Origin: Sipunculus nudus | Taxonomy: Eukaryota > Annelida > Sipuncula > Golfingiida > Sipunculidae | Length of the DNA stretch: 64,000 nt | Reading direction: 5' to 3' | NCBI GenBank assembly: GCA_026874595.1 | Contig: CM049309.1 | Coordinates: 21,610,033-21,674,032 of the forward strand | Shown here: piece after piece, positions 37,401-51,200 of the stretch | Layout of the letters: the number at the start of each line of letters is the position of its first letter | Numbering within the stretch: position 1 is the stretch's first letter | Translations under genes and position numbers: made by a program | The notes under the pieces: generated by a model | The model's input: only the letters and a program-made list of their open reading frames with translations | Told to the model about the DNA's origin: nothing | Databases searched by the model: none

Positions 37401-40400
37401 ATTAATTTGTTCATCTAACAACTGAATGTGCAGATTCATCATCGAGCTAAACGCTAACGCAAGTAGCCCGATATGCACCTTTTACCAACATGGCCGGCCC
37501 CCACATCTTATTACATGCAAGTCTTTGTTGTTTATCATTATCATTGTTAACACCTGAATCTGTGTACAAATGATATATATATATATATATATATACATAT
37601 ATTAAAAGCTTAATACTCTTGATCAATTTATTTATATATTATTTATGTTAATAAACAACCATTTGTGGACCTAAACCACTGACGCTCTGTGCGCTTAAAA
37701 TTGTTCTTATATTATTTTTTTTATTTATTTTAACTATACAGATGAAGTTCGGCAAAGTTTAGGATGTATTACTAAACGATAAGCTTTTAATTAAATTAAA
37801 TATACATTAAGTACTATTAATTGATGCAACATTTTTCAAGTGATGCATTGAAAAGTATAACTGATAATTATAAAAATAATACCAATAATTAAATTTCTAT
37901 TCCAGCATTATCATTAATCCATGGCCCTCTATGATCAGAAAAAAAATAAGAAGTAGAACCTATGATTTCAACTACACTAAACAAAAAAAAAGGGGGGGGG
38001 GAGGAAACCAAAAACCCTGATCACCCCCACCCCAAACCCGAAAATCCCAAAACATATTTGGTTGTAATATGAATACTTACAATACTATAATTTATAATCT
38101 ATGCGGACCATACCACATTTTCAAAATCAATGATCGATAATATAGTAAGAACTGATATACATCCTAACGCCGGACAAGTAACAATAACACTAAATGTCTG
38201 TAATTTAGTGTAAACAGGTCTCTGTCGTAAATAAAGTTCACTTTAATACCAAAAACATATACTTACTGTAAATTTTACAGACAAAATATGAAAGTCCATA
38301 CCCATGTGTCCATATTCTGGTGAATGAAGTCAAATATTTTCTTTGTTTCCGGTCAGAAATAACCTGAAATCAGAAAATCAAATGGAGGCACTAATTACAG
38401 ATCATAACGAGTCTCTAGTGATTAAGTCTTAATTAACCACAATCCTTTCTTTCCTATCCGGAATCCCCAGTTGGGGAAAAATAGTCTTCCCCACTTCCCG
38501 TAGATGGCGCTAGTAGATCTGAGACGCCAACTAAATCACCTCGCCGACCACAGCGTAGTCTATTCATGAATGCTTGGCCGCTTGTAACGTTAATCTTGAT
38601 TGAAAAGGAATGAACGGGCAGGCAGGAACGTTCAGGTTTCAGTCTTTTCATTATATTTGCCAACTGTTCATTCAATAGCGACTTGTTTTCCTTCTATTAT
38701 TAACTTTCCTCTCACAAACTTGACCTTCAGACCGTCATTGTGTGCTCTGTTCATGTGCGGGATTGCCCTTTTCTTTAGCTCCAGGTCCATCTTTGTTAGA
38801 TCTTCAGTCACAACACTTCTACCCTCTGTTCCTCTCCCTTTAGTCTTATAAAGTACTTCACGTCTTTCCTCTCTGCTGAAAAACCTCACAATTAAATGTC
38901 TATCTCTGTTATCTTTCCTTGGACCAGTCCTGTGTACCACCTCTATATTCTCACTGATCTCATCTGCTCGCCCCGCGCCAAGTTGTTCTAACCTTTCCAC
39001 GGCTTTCTGACGAACATTTTCACCGTTTTCTTCTTTCTCTTCTTTTATCCGGACATTAAACTCATTGCTATGTCTTTAAAGCTGATTAATAGCTTCATAT
39101 GAGATCTTTTTTAAAACCTCAAGTTCATTTTGGCATTTCTCCACTTTTTCCTCAAGGATATGAACTTTTTGTTCAAGTTTGATTTTTTCTTCATTAATGT
39201 CTTTCACCTGCTGTTGAGTAAATTCGAGACTGGCCTGAAGTTCTCCAATTGTTTTAAATTTTTCATCAAAATCTGACCTTATTTTCCGGCATTCTGCCAT
39301 AATTCCTTCTTGTACACTAGTTAAAAGTACCGTCAGGCGCGACTCGAGGGCCGTCACACTGTCATGGCCGGTATCAGTCATTTGCATTGTCCCAGGGGTA
39401 GGGGGTTAATTTTCCTCTTGTTCCCGGCGGAAATATGTTTCAATTGTCTCTAGTGACTCACTTTCACTAACCTTATCTCCCGCTTTTCCAGTTCTCCTAC
39501 TTGACTTCGGCATATTAGTCCTCGTTTGTAATTAAGTCCAGCACAATTAACAGATTTCAGTGGAGACATTACTCGCCACGTCTTTACTCCACCATGTTGG
39601 TCACGTGTTGTGCTTTTTTTTAAAGATAAGTAGACAGACAGACAGCTAGACAGAGAGCTTAGTGGATCTGTGTGTGTGTGTGTGAGTGTGTGTGTGTGTA
39701 AAACAACAGATTTGAAGCCAAGATTAAAACAGACATGCTATATATGCACCACGTAATTGGCTCTGGTATCAGTGTTTAACCTTGTTAAAGTTCTGTAATA
39801 AAGACATATAGATTGTCATACTTTTATTCATAATGTATTGATAAATCTAATATTATATCAATATTATCAGTGAAAGAAAATATTTGAGAGCATCGACTTC
39901 AAATTAGTTTTTTTTTACCGAAAGACTTTACTTGTAGATATATATACACAGTTTTATATATAAATACATAGCTAAATTCAAATACATTCAGTAATGAATT
40001 TATGTACAAACGTAATTTCATGTTTCGGGGTCATGACTTTTTTCCGTGTGTTAAGAACGACTCGAAATAAAACCGGTACGTTGGATCCGTTCTCTCTTTA
40101 GTAACAGCTATCTAACGCCTGAAAATATGCATAATTTACAGAATAGTATCAATGCATTGAAACTCTCTTTTTATTTACTTTTCATAAGTATGAAGAAAAT
40201 TGTAAAGATTTAAATTGGAATATAGAGAAATTTGCTCAAATACGGTTAGTTGGCATCCTCCAGACTTTCATTTTAAATTAAACGAGGAACTAAAATCAAA
40301 TGGAACTATAATATTGTAAGCTTTAAATTAGTATTTTTATTGCATTTTTGGAGATTCTTTAAACTAAAAGCAATAATACTATGAGTACATTACTACAGGA

Positions 40401-40589
40401 AAATCAGTTTTTATTTTTCTTCAGGTGGTTGCCCAGGATTTGTCCACCAGTTGCAAATGATTTTGTAACATACTATGACCGAAAAGCCAAGATATTTTGT
40501 AAACCAGGTTTTTGGCTGGCCCGAACGAAGGTGATTTTGTGCTACACCAGTCAATACCGCCGATGGGGCCGCATTTGTTTGGGTAAGTA

Positions 40590-40637
<48 letters not shown>

Positions 40638-43600
40638 GTTGGGGTTCTATGACGTTTACTCTAAACAAAATTCAGCTTTTGAAAATCAATATTGGCTCTG
40701 GGGCGGTGGTCGTTGGGCTTATATCCGACTTTCTGGCAACGGAAACATGGCTACGATAAAATAGTCTTAATGTCATAATAGGTCGATGAAGCGGGAACAA
40801 AGTAGAAGTGTTATATGACCTTTTATTTAATAAGAGTAATTTTTTAGCTGAAAGGGGGAGGTCGCATGGTGCGCAGAATTCCTAAGTCCGCCCTGCATCC
40901 CTCATTGAATCTGCAAATGGGGAAAAAATGACCTATGTCTCAATGTAAACATAGTATTCAATGTACTTCAGCAAGCGGCCGCTTAATTGCATTTTAATAC
41001 TGCTATGTATTATCAGCAACCACGTGCGGAGTTAAAGATCCTCTTCTTCATGTGTTTTCAGACCAACCAGGCGCGGATGCAGGCGGTGTCTCGCTACAAA
41101 GCACCATTGAATAGCTCAACTGGTTTTTTTTACTCGTCCGTTCCTCTTTCCCGCCGGTTTACTTATAAGACCTAGAAAATTACTGATTTCCATCAAGACA
41201 GGTCCTGGTAAAATCTACATGGAAAGCCAAAACTTAAGGTCATAGTGGCCTATATTACGGAAGCTACGTGTTGGAAATATGCTTTTTAATCACAGTAAAA
41301 GTCAGACTCTTGACGAATTGCATATTTTCCGAATATTTGATCAGAATTGTTTCAACCAATTTCTCGCAAAAGATTTAGAAATGGTGAGTTTGATCTTCAA
41401 GGTCAAATCTGCAGAAATATAATATTTCTTGTGAACACCTTAGTATATTTTTTCACTCAATTAAATTTGAGGAAATGATATGCAGTGCTAAAAAGTTGTT
41501 TAAACAAAGTTCTCGTATAAGTTTGAAAACCAGTAACATTAACTTTGATCCTCAAGGTTAAATCAGCCGAATTATAAGATTGAGAACTTCTTAACCGTGT
41601 GTTGCATATTTTTCTCCAGTTTGAAACACAAATAGCTCTTGTAGGCCCGCGATACGTCATTCAGTGTGATTTTTCAATATGCAACATATTTGTAATGTCC
41701 ACGTTATTTATTTGGTCTGGTAGATGAATAGTTGTCTGATTACAACGGAATGTCCTGCTCAAACTTACAGGGAACGTAGTTCTTCACATTATTTCTTAAA
41801 CACCGGTTGCTTGCGAACCTTTCGTTTATTTCTCATCAATATTATGACAAACTTCGTGACATCCCTGTAAAATGAAAACGTTTGTGCAAATTGACGAGCC
41901 ACAAACAGAGCTGCAAGTGCAGCGGTAGCGACCTCTAGTGGAGATTGACTAGTATGATTCATACTAGGAGTAGCCCCATGACTTCTGTATGGCCAAGTTA
42001 AAACTAGAACATCAATGTCCTATCAGCGAAATGTGGAATTTTATGTCTTGTCCCTTCTTTCTGTTCACATCTAGATCATAAGTATTGTGCCCAGTAATTA
42101 TACATGTACAAGAAACATCGTCACAGTAATTATACATGTACAATTAACATCGTCACAGTAATTATACATGTACAATTAACATCGTCACAGTAATTATACA
42201 TGTACAATAAACATCGTCACAGTAATTATACATGTACAATAAACATCGTCACAGTAATTATACATGTACAATAAACATCGTCACAGTAATTATACATGTA
42301 CAATAAACATCGTCACAGTAATTATACATGTACAATAAACATCGTCACAGTAATTATACATGTACAATAAACATCGTCACAGTAATTATACATGTACAAT
42401 AAACATCGTCACAGTAATTATACATGTACAATAAACATCGTCACAGTAATTATACATGTACAATTAACATCGTCACAGTAATTATACATGTACAATAAAC
42501 ATCGTCACAGTAATTATACATGTACAATAAACATCGTCACAGTAATTATACATGTACAATAAACATCGTCACAGTAATTATACATGTACAATTAACATCG
42601 TCACAGTAATTATACATGTACAATTAACATCGTCACAGTAATTATACATGTACAATAAACATCGTCACAGTAATTATACATGTACAATAAACATCGTCAC
42701 AGTAATTATACATGTACAATAAACATCGTCACAGTAATTATACATGTACAATAAACATCGTCACAGCGAGGTCTTTCATGAAGAGCAAAAAAACTGGTCG
42801 TTAGGCGAGGTTGTATTACATATCAAAGGTTACTGAGATACAACGCTTTTATGAATATTTTATTAATTCCAGCCTGGTACTAGGTATACACATTATCATC
42901 TCAAAAGTTTACATCACATGTTGGTACTTCTCGACGGAAGCATTTTTAAAAATATATCTCAATACAGGATTATTAACTCGAGGGGGGGGGTTATGTTTGG
43001 CGGTGTTGGTTTGTTTGTCTGTTTCTTTTTTCAACATTATTCAACAAAGTTATAAATGGATTTTGATGAATGTGTCAGGATAGCTCGGCAATGATACAGG
43101 GGAATTGATAACATTTAGGGGGTGATCCGGATCACAATCTGGATCAAGAAGTTTTCCCAGGAAATAAATCTTCATTCGTAAATAATCAATGCTCGTACAC
43201 GTGTATTTCAGCGTTCAAGTGTGCAAGACTCGCAGCGCCATCTAATGGCAAAGTGAGTCAACCAGCAGAGAATTTTATACTATATGGTCAGAAGGAAACC
43301 TTCAGTTGTAACTCTGGATTCGCTCTCCGAGGATCATCCAAGAGAACCTGTGGACGGAGAGGCGTGTGGTTAGGGACGCAGCCAACTTGTTCACGTGAGC
43401 ACCTGATTCCTGTTTTATTACCTCCCCCAGGAGGATATCTTCCCCGTTTGTGTTTGTGTTTGTGTGCGTGATTGTTCATAATATAACTCTCGCAATCATA
43501 AACGGAATCTCGTGAAATTTTCAGAACAGTTCGAGGATGTGTCAATGAAAAGTCGATCAGATTTTGGTGTGGATCCGGTACATGATCATGATTCAGGAAG

Positions 43601-44903
43601 GTCTTCAAGGAATATTCACAAAAGTACAGTCAGTTATGCATAAATGAACTTGGGAATATGGGCCGAATAAGTGAATGGAAACACTGGTTTGGGACCATCG
43701 CACAATAGGGACCCCCACGGAAGCTTACATTCATTAGAATGCAGACTCCTTGTTATAATACTGTGTTTTTAAGTGTGTGTGGGTGTGTTTAAGTCTTTGT
43801 AAGTCTGTGATCGCGTATTTGTCGATTAAACTTGTGGTCCGAACGAAAAAGAAATTTCTACGGAATTGATCTTCTTATTTTTTCAAAAGATTTTTTATTT
43901 ATTTATTTATTTTTTTTTTTTGGTGATTGAAGTTCATATTGCTCATTGCTGCTCTTGTCCTGATCTCTTCAGAGCAACCATTACATGTATTAAAATATTT
44001 GTTCGTAACGTTTGTAGGAGAGTCGTCTTCATATCTATACACCATTATTTACCGTAAATTATCATACGTTACTTTAAACACTTGTAGGAAGTCTTCTTCA
44101 TATCTATATACAATTCTTTACCGTAAATTATCAAACGTTACTTTAAACATTTGTCGGAGAATCTTCTTCATACCTATATAACCATTCTTTTCCGTGAATT
44201 ATCACAAATTACTTTGACCATTTGTCGGAGATTACTTTAAACATTTGTCGGAGAATCTTCTTCATATCTATATACTATTCTTTACCATAATTTACCAAAC
44301 GTTACTTTAAACATTTGTAGGAGAATCATCTTCATATCTTTATCCCTTTCATTATCGTAAATGACCATACGTTATTTTAAGCGTTTATAGGACCATCGAT
44401 TCCCGAGTTGGAAACCAATGCATGCTCACGAAATACTGATACTGCATGGATGACTTTGTATTTTAATGGTTTATTTTTTGAGCTGCGTTTCATATAGAAG
44501 TTTTCGTTGACATTGTGTCTCAGTGCCACATGTCACCGTCCGTTCTAGACAGCCAGGTTTTATGTATTTTTTGCCTTTTATATTCAAGAACTCTGTGTGA
44601 TGCGTTCGAAACTATTTAACGCGAGCAATCACTTTCAATCTTTAATTGGACATTCTTTTCCAGCTGTACCTTGCCCTAAAACTGAGATTCCAGCCAATGG
44701 TCATATGACCGGACCTGATCAACCTGTGTTCAAAGATCACGTGACCTTCAGGTGTAAGGAGGGGTATGTCCTCGAGGGGTCAGTTGAGATCACCTGTCTT
44801 GAGACTGGGAAATGGGACAACCCTCCCCCGAAATGTCAGGGTGAGTAAAATATTTCATTATTCTTAATTCTTAATATATGTGAAAAAAAACAAATACAAA
44901 CTA

Positions 44904-44951
<48 letters not shown>

Positions 44952-45004
44952 AGAAAGGTTGGAAAGTTTTAGAATATTTTTATTTCACCAAAAGTTTATT
45001 TTTG

Positions 45005-45056
<52 letters not shown>

Positions 45057-45186
45057 CTAAACCTTTCCAATCTTTCTATATATTCGACCAAAATTTTCAG
45101 TAGATATCATATTCAAAATACTATGGGATGTTCATGTGTCCATATCACTTTAGATCTGCTATTAGCCAGTTTAGATATTATACACA

Positions 45187-45236
<50 letters not shown>

Positions 45237-48200
45237 ACGGTCCTCATTCACGCCGCAGTCTGACTTAACGGACAGTAACACAGAGGTTCAGACACGTATC
45301 CTCACATTATATGTGCTATAAAGGTGCTTTTTTAATCATAAACTTGGCATTAAATACATCATGTACAAAACCAAATAATAGTATAGGTTGACACAATAAT
45401 AATTAAAAAAAAGTCTCTTGACAGATCTGTAACACAAATAAATACTTAACTGAAGCGGAAGCGAAAAATCCAGTCGAAGTCGAAGATCACAAGAAGCTCA
45501 TGTCCGGTTCAACAAAAGTCCTGGTGGTTCACTCAGGATAAAAATCCATACGTTCAACAGTAGTCTATGGCAGGTCCGCCGAGGGATAACGCTAAAAAGT
45601 CCACAAGTGCATGTTATGCTGTTGGGAGGTTGCAAGAGCCAGGATATCCTGAGGAAATAATGATCAGCCCTCGGAGCGTCTCGAGTATTACTCTTTTATA
45701 TATGACAATTCAGTCACTTCACCACGCGTTGTCTGCTGTTGTCCTTGATTATACAGGACAAAGGGCCTGGCTTAACCCGGTTATTGGCCTGGCACAAACA
45801 AAACAATAACGACTGGGGTCGTCCAGACGTCCAGACCACAGGGGGGAGATCCAAGCGGGGGACACCAATCCAGGTCGAGAGACTGCTTCAGTCGCAACAA
45901 CCCCACCCTTAAAAGACAGCTGCTGAGGATACAAGACATGAGTAATGTATTAAGTAAAAATGGAAACGTACCCTTTACATGCTTAATAAAAATATTATAT
46001 TCTGACAGAGCTAAGCTCCATCTCATCATTCTCTGATTATTGTTCTTCTTTTTATGAAGAAATATTATTGGATTATGATCTGTATAAGCAGAGACAGGAT
46101 GAAGAGTGGAGCCTAAATGTACTTCAAAGTGCTATAATGCCATCAATAATGTTTCCTTCTCCATTGTAGAATGGTTCTTTTAATGGGTAAGGAATTTCTT
46201 TGAATAGTAACAAATTGGATGACTCATGTCAACGTCATCTTCTTGAAAAAAAAAACCGGAATCGCTAGGATCTGTCATAAGTGAGAAGGGTTTTTTTTTC
46301 AAAATTTAGAGACAGCAAGAGAGGTGCACTTAGTAGTATTGCTCTGGCTCTTTAAAAAAAGGTTGTTCGTATTTTCCATTTCAGAAATAAACTTTGTTCT
46401 TTTTCGTTAGTCTGTTAATGGACTTGTTACCTCTGCAAAATTCTGTCAACATTTTTTATAATAACCAGACATTACTAAGAACCACATCAGTTCCTTTCGG
46501 TTAGTAGGAACTGGGAACTCTGCTATATGAGTCACTTTGCTGGTTATAAGCTGAACAAAACCTTTGCCTTCCTTGTGCCCTAGATAAGCCACTTAGGCAC
46601 GACAAAAGTCACGTTTGGCTAGGTTAATTGTTAATTTTGCATTTTCCAACCTTTCAAAGGTGTCTAACAGAATGTGTTTATGTTCCTCCCATTTTTGGTT
46701 GTACACAATAACATCATCAATATAACAACTGCAGTTTTCTAATACAGGCACTACTACTATGATCATTCTCCATCATATACTGAATTTCTTTATTGATGGT
46801 TTGTAACTTTTGAGGACTAGGCCTATATGGTGCCTGTTTAACGTGGGAAGCATCCCCTTCCTCTACATCATATTGTAATAAGTTTGTTTTGCTCCGCACA
46901 TCAGGAAACAGAGATTTACAATTTAGTAAACAATTTAGTCAACATTAAAGTGCGTTTCTATAAGCGCGAACGTGAGAGCGAACGCGATAAAAATCGCTTC
47001 CACCATAATATCACTGGAGCGTTTCCATACAGATGAGCGGAAGTGAGCGCGAGAGCGAGAGCGAATGCGAGCGCGATTTTCTTAATTGCGCCGGGTAGCG
47101 ATTCAGCGGCCTGCCTTGCGGCATTTGCGTGGGAATTCCTTAAAATGACGTTAAGAAAGGAGGGCTACCCTTAAGAAAAGCCAGCATATTAGAGAAAGAG
47201 ACCATGTTTATTGATGGTGATGTGGATAGATTGGTAGAATTAATAAATGAAAGGCACAAAACGTTTTATACGATGCCACTTTTCTTTATCACAATGACGT
47301 TTAAATGATTAGTAAAATGTGAAAATCAAAAATGCGGGACGTGGAGGGAAAGTAACTTCCCTTATATGTTGAGAGAAATATATTCTTTATTTTCGTTTAA
47401 TACAGATTCGAACATGACTTGAATTATAGAATACTCACTTTCGTAAGTTATGCTGCGTATCCAGAGAGCGATAAAAATCGCTTCTATGATAATATCACTA
47501 GAGCGTTTCCATATGCGCGTCAGCGAGCGCAATTCAGAAATCACTCGGGGTAACGATCCAGAGGCCTGTCGCGCGGCATTCGCGTGGGAACTCCTTAAGA
47601 TTACGTCAGGAAGGGAGGGCATCCCTGTGTTTATAGCACGTGCATGAAGCAAAGCCAACATGCTGAAGACACAGATGATGGTCATTCATTGGGATGTGGA
47701 GAAATTGGTAGAATTTATAAATGAAAGGCGATTTATTGTTTATACGATTCCGCCTTTTTCTATCACCATGACTTTCAATGATTGGCAACGTGCGGTAATG
47801 GAAATGCTAGACGTATATAGAGGGAAAGTAATTTCAAATACGTCGGGCGACATAAATATTATTTTCAGATAAAAACAGATTAAATCATGCCCTTTATTTC
47901 TAAAATACTCACTCTGGTATAAGTTATACAAAATCCACCAAATGAAACCTAAATATCTTGATTTGAACATATTAATTTTAACAGGATTACAAAGTAGCCT
48001 TTGGCGAATATACATGCTCTCCTGTTTACATCTCTTATGATGATTAAATGACCATAACTGTTACAGGTGCCCTTTTTGTTGTTTGACACGAGCGTTACTC
48101 GTGTTGTAGCGCCCGTGTCTGGCCGCGTGTTGCACTCTCAGTTTAATCCGTACTGGTTGGACTCTCGTTGTCATGCTAGATCGGGGCTTTCTCGCCTGGT

Positions 48201-51200
48201 CGATCCGGGGCGAGCTCACGTGTGAGCCCTGGTATGGAGAGACACAGCGATGTTAGATCATTTAGACTGTTCGAGAAGTCGAAAATTCTCGGCTTGGGGC
48301 AAGAAGTTATTCTTTATTCATAAGTTATACTTTATTCATTCCCCTAGACATTTCACGCTGCCTAGTGTTACAGAATCTGATTTTTTTATCTCCTTGACAA
48401 AATTAATGTTCATCACGCATACGTGCTCAGTTGATATTAGGTTCCGTAACAATAACAACATCTTCAATTTAATTGTGCAGACAGGACTAGAAATCGCGTG
48501 TCGCGTCGCTTATATTTGAAAAAACAGCCCCCTGTACGGTTCGCGACTCGTATTCACGGTCGCCTTCGTGTTCGCTCTCTCGTTCGCGCTTATGGAAACG
48601 TAGCTTAACACGATCATTCCCTATCATTAACTTACTGGGTGGTTTGTACTTTCTCACTTGTTGCCCTGTTTTTTACTTTCTAATCAGATCCTTATGTTTA
48701 TATTTAGTACAACATTCTTATCTTTCTCTTGCTGCTCTTTTTCATTTTGACAAAGCGCTTTTTCGCCGTGTGTACTCCTTTGTTTATCCAGGAGGTTATT
48801 TGTACTTAGGGTTCGTTACCCGGTACTACATAAGTTGAGTCATTTTGACTCGTTGTTTCCTCTTTATTAGAGTCACTTGTATTACCTGCGGGCGATTTTA
48901 CTTTTAATTGCGTATTTGCCTTTACGCTGTTGACCTCATTATTTGAATGCGCCATAAAAGTTTGCGACAGGTCAAGTAAAGAACTCTCTGGATTCAGACT
49001 TGCCTTTCTGCTCATGGTTCGAGTCACTGCACAGCCTGGAAATACGCCCGGAAACTCCTGCTGGAGTAGGTCTGTGTCCATACTAGTGCTCGGCAATTTT
49101 GTCATTCTGGGGTCAATTTTCACTCTATCACGTGTTAAGTCGTTGACTTTTCAACTGGGACGTACCTTTATCGGACCATCGTTTATTTGAGCCGGAGGAA
49201 CCCTGGTAGGAAGGAATACCTTTTCTTCGAAAAAAACTTTGGACTTCTACGACCATCTCTTTTCTTACCAAACTTTTTTTTGTAAATGGGATAGTGATAT
49301 AAGGCAAACTTGTCCGCCAGAACACCCGCCTAATTTACATTCTCTATCTTTTGCTCATCTAGAGCCATTTCGGTCCTCTGACCATAGAGTCTACGACCAG
49401 TGCACCGGTGCCGTTACATCCTTCAGCGAGGAACGCACTATAAGGCTCTGCGAGAGTGCGAATTTTTTTGTCATTTCTGACAACGCCTCATGGTCTACAT
49501 TTACACAGTCACTTGACATAAACCAGACCAATCGTAAGCTTAGTGTACTTTCAAACAACACCTAACACTAGCGACAAAAATTCTGATTTATTTCAGCATA
49601 TTGTTTAATCCCTCCTCATGTTTTTTGAATTTTTTACCGCATAAATACAAGCAAGGCTGCACGGGTTACCGGATGCAGCCAACTAGTAGGCGATACAAGA
49701 AATGACTCGCAACCATAGAGACGGAATTTCAATTTCGGGTGTGAGCTCAGATGTGTTATTTTGTGTCAATTCATCATTCGTAGCCTAATTCGTAGCCTAA
49801 TGCCGTAAGCTTAGTGTACTTTCAAACAACACCTAACACTAGCGACAAAAATTCTGTTTTAACTCAGCATATTGTTTAATCCCTCCTCATGTTTGTTGAA
49901 TTTTTTACCGCATAAATACAAGCAAGGCTCGCACGGGTTATCAGGATGCAGCCAACTAGTAGGCGATACAAGAAATGACTCGTAACCATAGAGACGGAGT
50001 TTCAATTTCGGGTGTGAGTTCAGATGTGTTATTTTGTGTCAATTCATCATTCGTAGCCTAATGTTAAGATTATGGGCTGTTTACCACGATATGAATGCAA
50101 CATGATGGAAGACCACTGCGATGCATTCCTCGATATAGCTTGATTCACGACTCAAGTTAGGGTTACCAGCCCAATATGAATGCCCATATACTGAGACGTG
50201 TTGTCACGGCTAATGCTCATCCAGAAACATTCAAATATCATTATGGTTATGCCTTTTAAATTCCTCAATCAGAATCAACTGTTTAAGTATTTTTCAAAAT
50301 CATTGCAAACTTTCATGGACTGACACCACCATTATATAAACTTTATTTTACTCTGGCATATGCTACATGCGTTTGATCATCTATCTCAAAGGGTGTCTAA
50401 ACTTCTGTCGGTAAGCCGAGGGCACTAATTCAGGAGACCTCAATATGGCTTCCTTCACTGTAAGTGTACGGTAATTCCTACATTGTACGTCAGAGAGAGC
50501 GGTGTAAACATCTTTAGCCCGCCCTGCTAGGACGCCCTGTAACATAAGGGTCAATTGTTCTTTAGGCTAAACCATTCAAGAGACTACACGTTCTAATAGC
50601 TAAAGTAACTCTCCACAATTTCATTGAAGGGAGGAACCATGACCGAATTTCCAAACATCTTAAGAGTTGTCATTTACCTAAAGGTAGACTGTTTTATAAT
50701 TCTGGCTCTTTCAATTTAATGTGTGTTTTTTGTTCTTTTCATATTTTTTTCTTTCCGAATTCGTGTTTTGTGTTTATATTTCATTTAATTTCATACATTC
50801 TTAACTCAAATTCAGAGATTAAGTGCTGTTGCACCGGAAGGTTCACTTGGTTTCTCCTCTAATTCATCTTTTATATATTCTACTTCTTCTTCTACCTTAT
50901 CATACAATGTTTATTTAGGTACATATCTTAAATCCTCTATTGTATTGACATTCATCATATCTAAATTTAAATGAATAACACAAAAGTTCAGACCCGTATC
51001 CACACAGATAAAAATAAGACGTTATATGTGCTAAAAAGGTGCCCTATTAATCATAAATATGGTATATATACATTATGTGCAATAACAAATGATAGTATAG
51101 TACTAACATATAATAATAACTAACAAAGTCTCTGGAATGTCCTGTAACACAAATGAATACTTAACTGAAGCGGAAGCGAAAAATCCAGTCGAATTTGATG

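Larger units (their letters stand above)
33202..39604 (-). mobile_element. Nearly full-length L1/Tx1-type LINE, antisense in CCP intron 1
   Basis: The element is bounded by a perfect 17-bp target-site duplication, GTGTTGTGCTTTTTTTT (33185-33201 and 39605-39621). Read on the minus strand it has a short 5' leader, ORF1 (39513-38668), a 1.6-kb spacer, ORF2 (37092 to about 33360) and a short 3' UTR. The 6.4-kb size and both ends support a complete insertion by target-primed reverse transcription. ORFs carry a few stops and frameshifts, so it is no longer autonomous. Confidence 0.9.

Noticed and set aside
42092-42766. Regular 32-bp repeats resembling a CRISPR array
   Set aside because: Units are contiguous with no spacers, and the surroundings are eukaryotic introns; it is a minisatellite.
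47362-47685. 107-codon minus-strand ORF inside the Harbinger-like element
   Set aside because: It lies antisense to the duplicated MADF-like segment and shows no transposase or other motif.
49239-49565. 108-codon plus-strand ORF
   Set aside because: The minus strand carries gypsy pol remnants here; the plus frame shows no domain.
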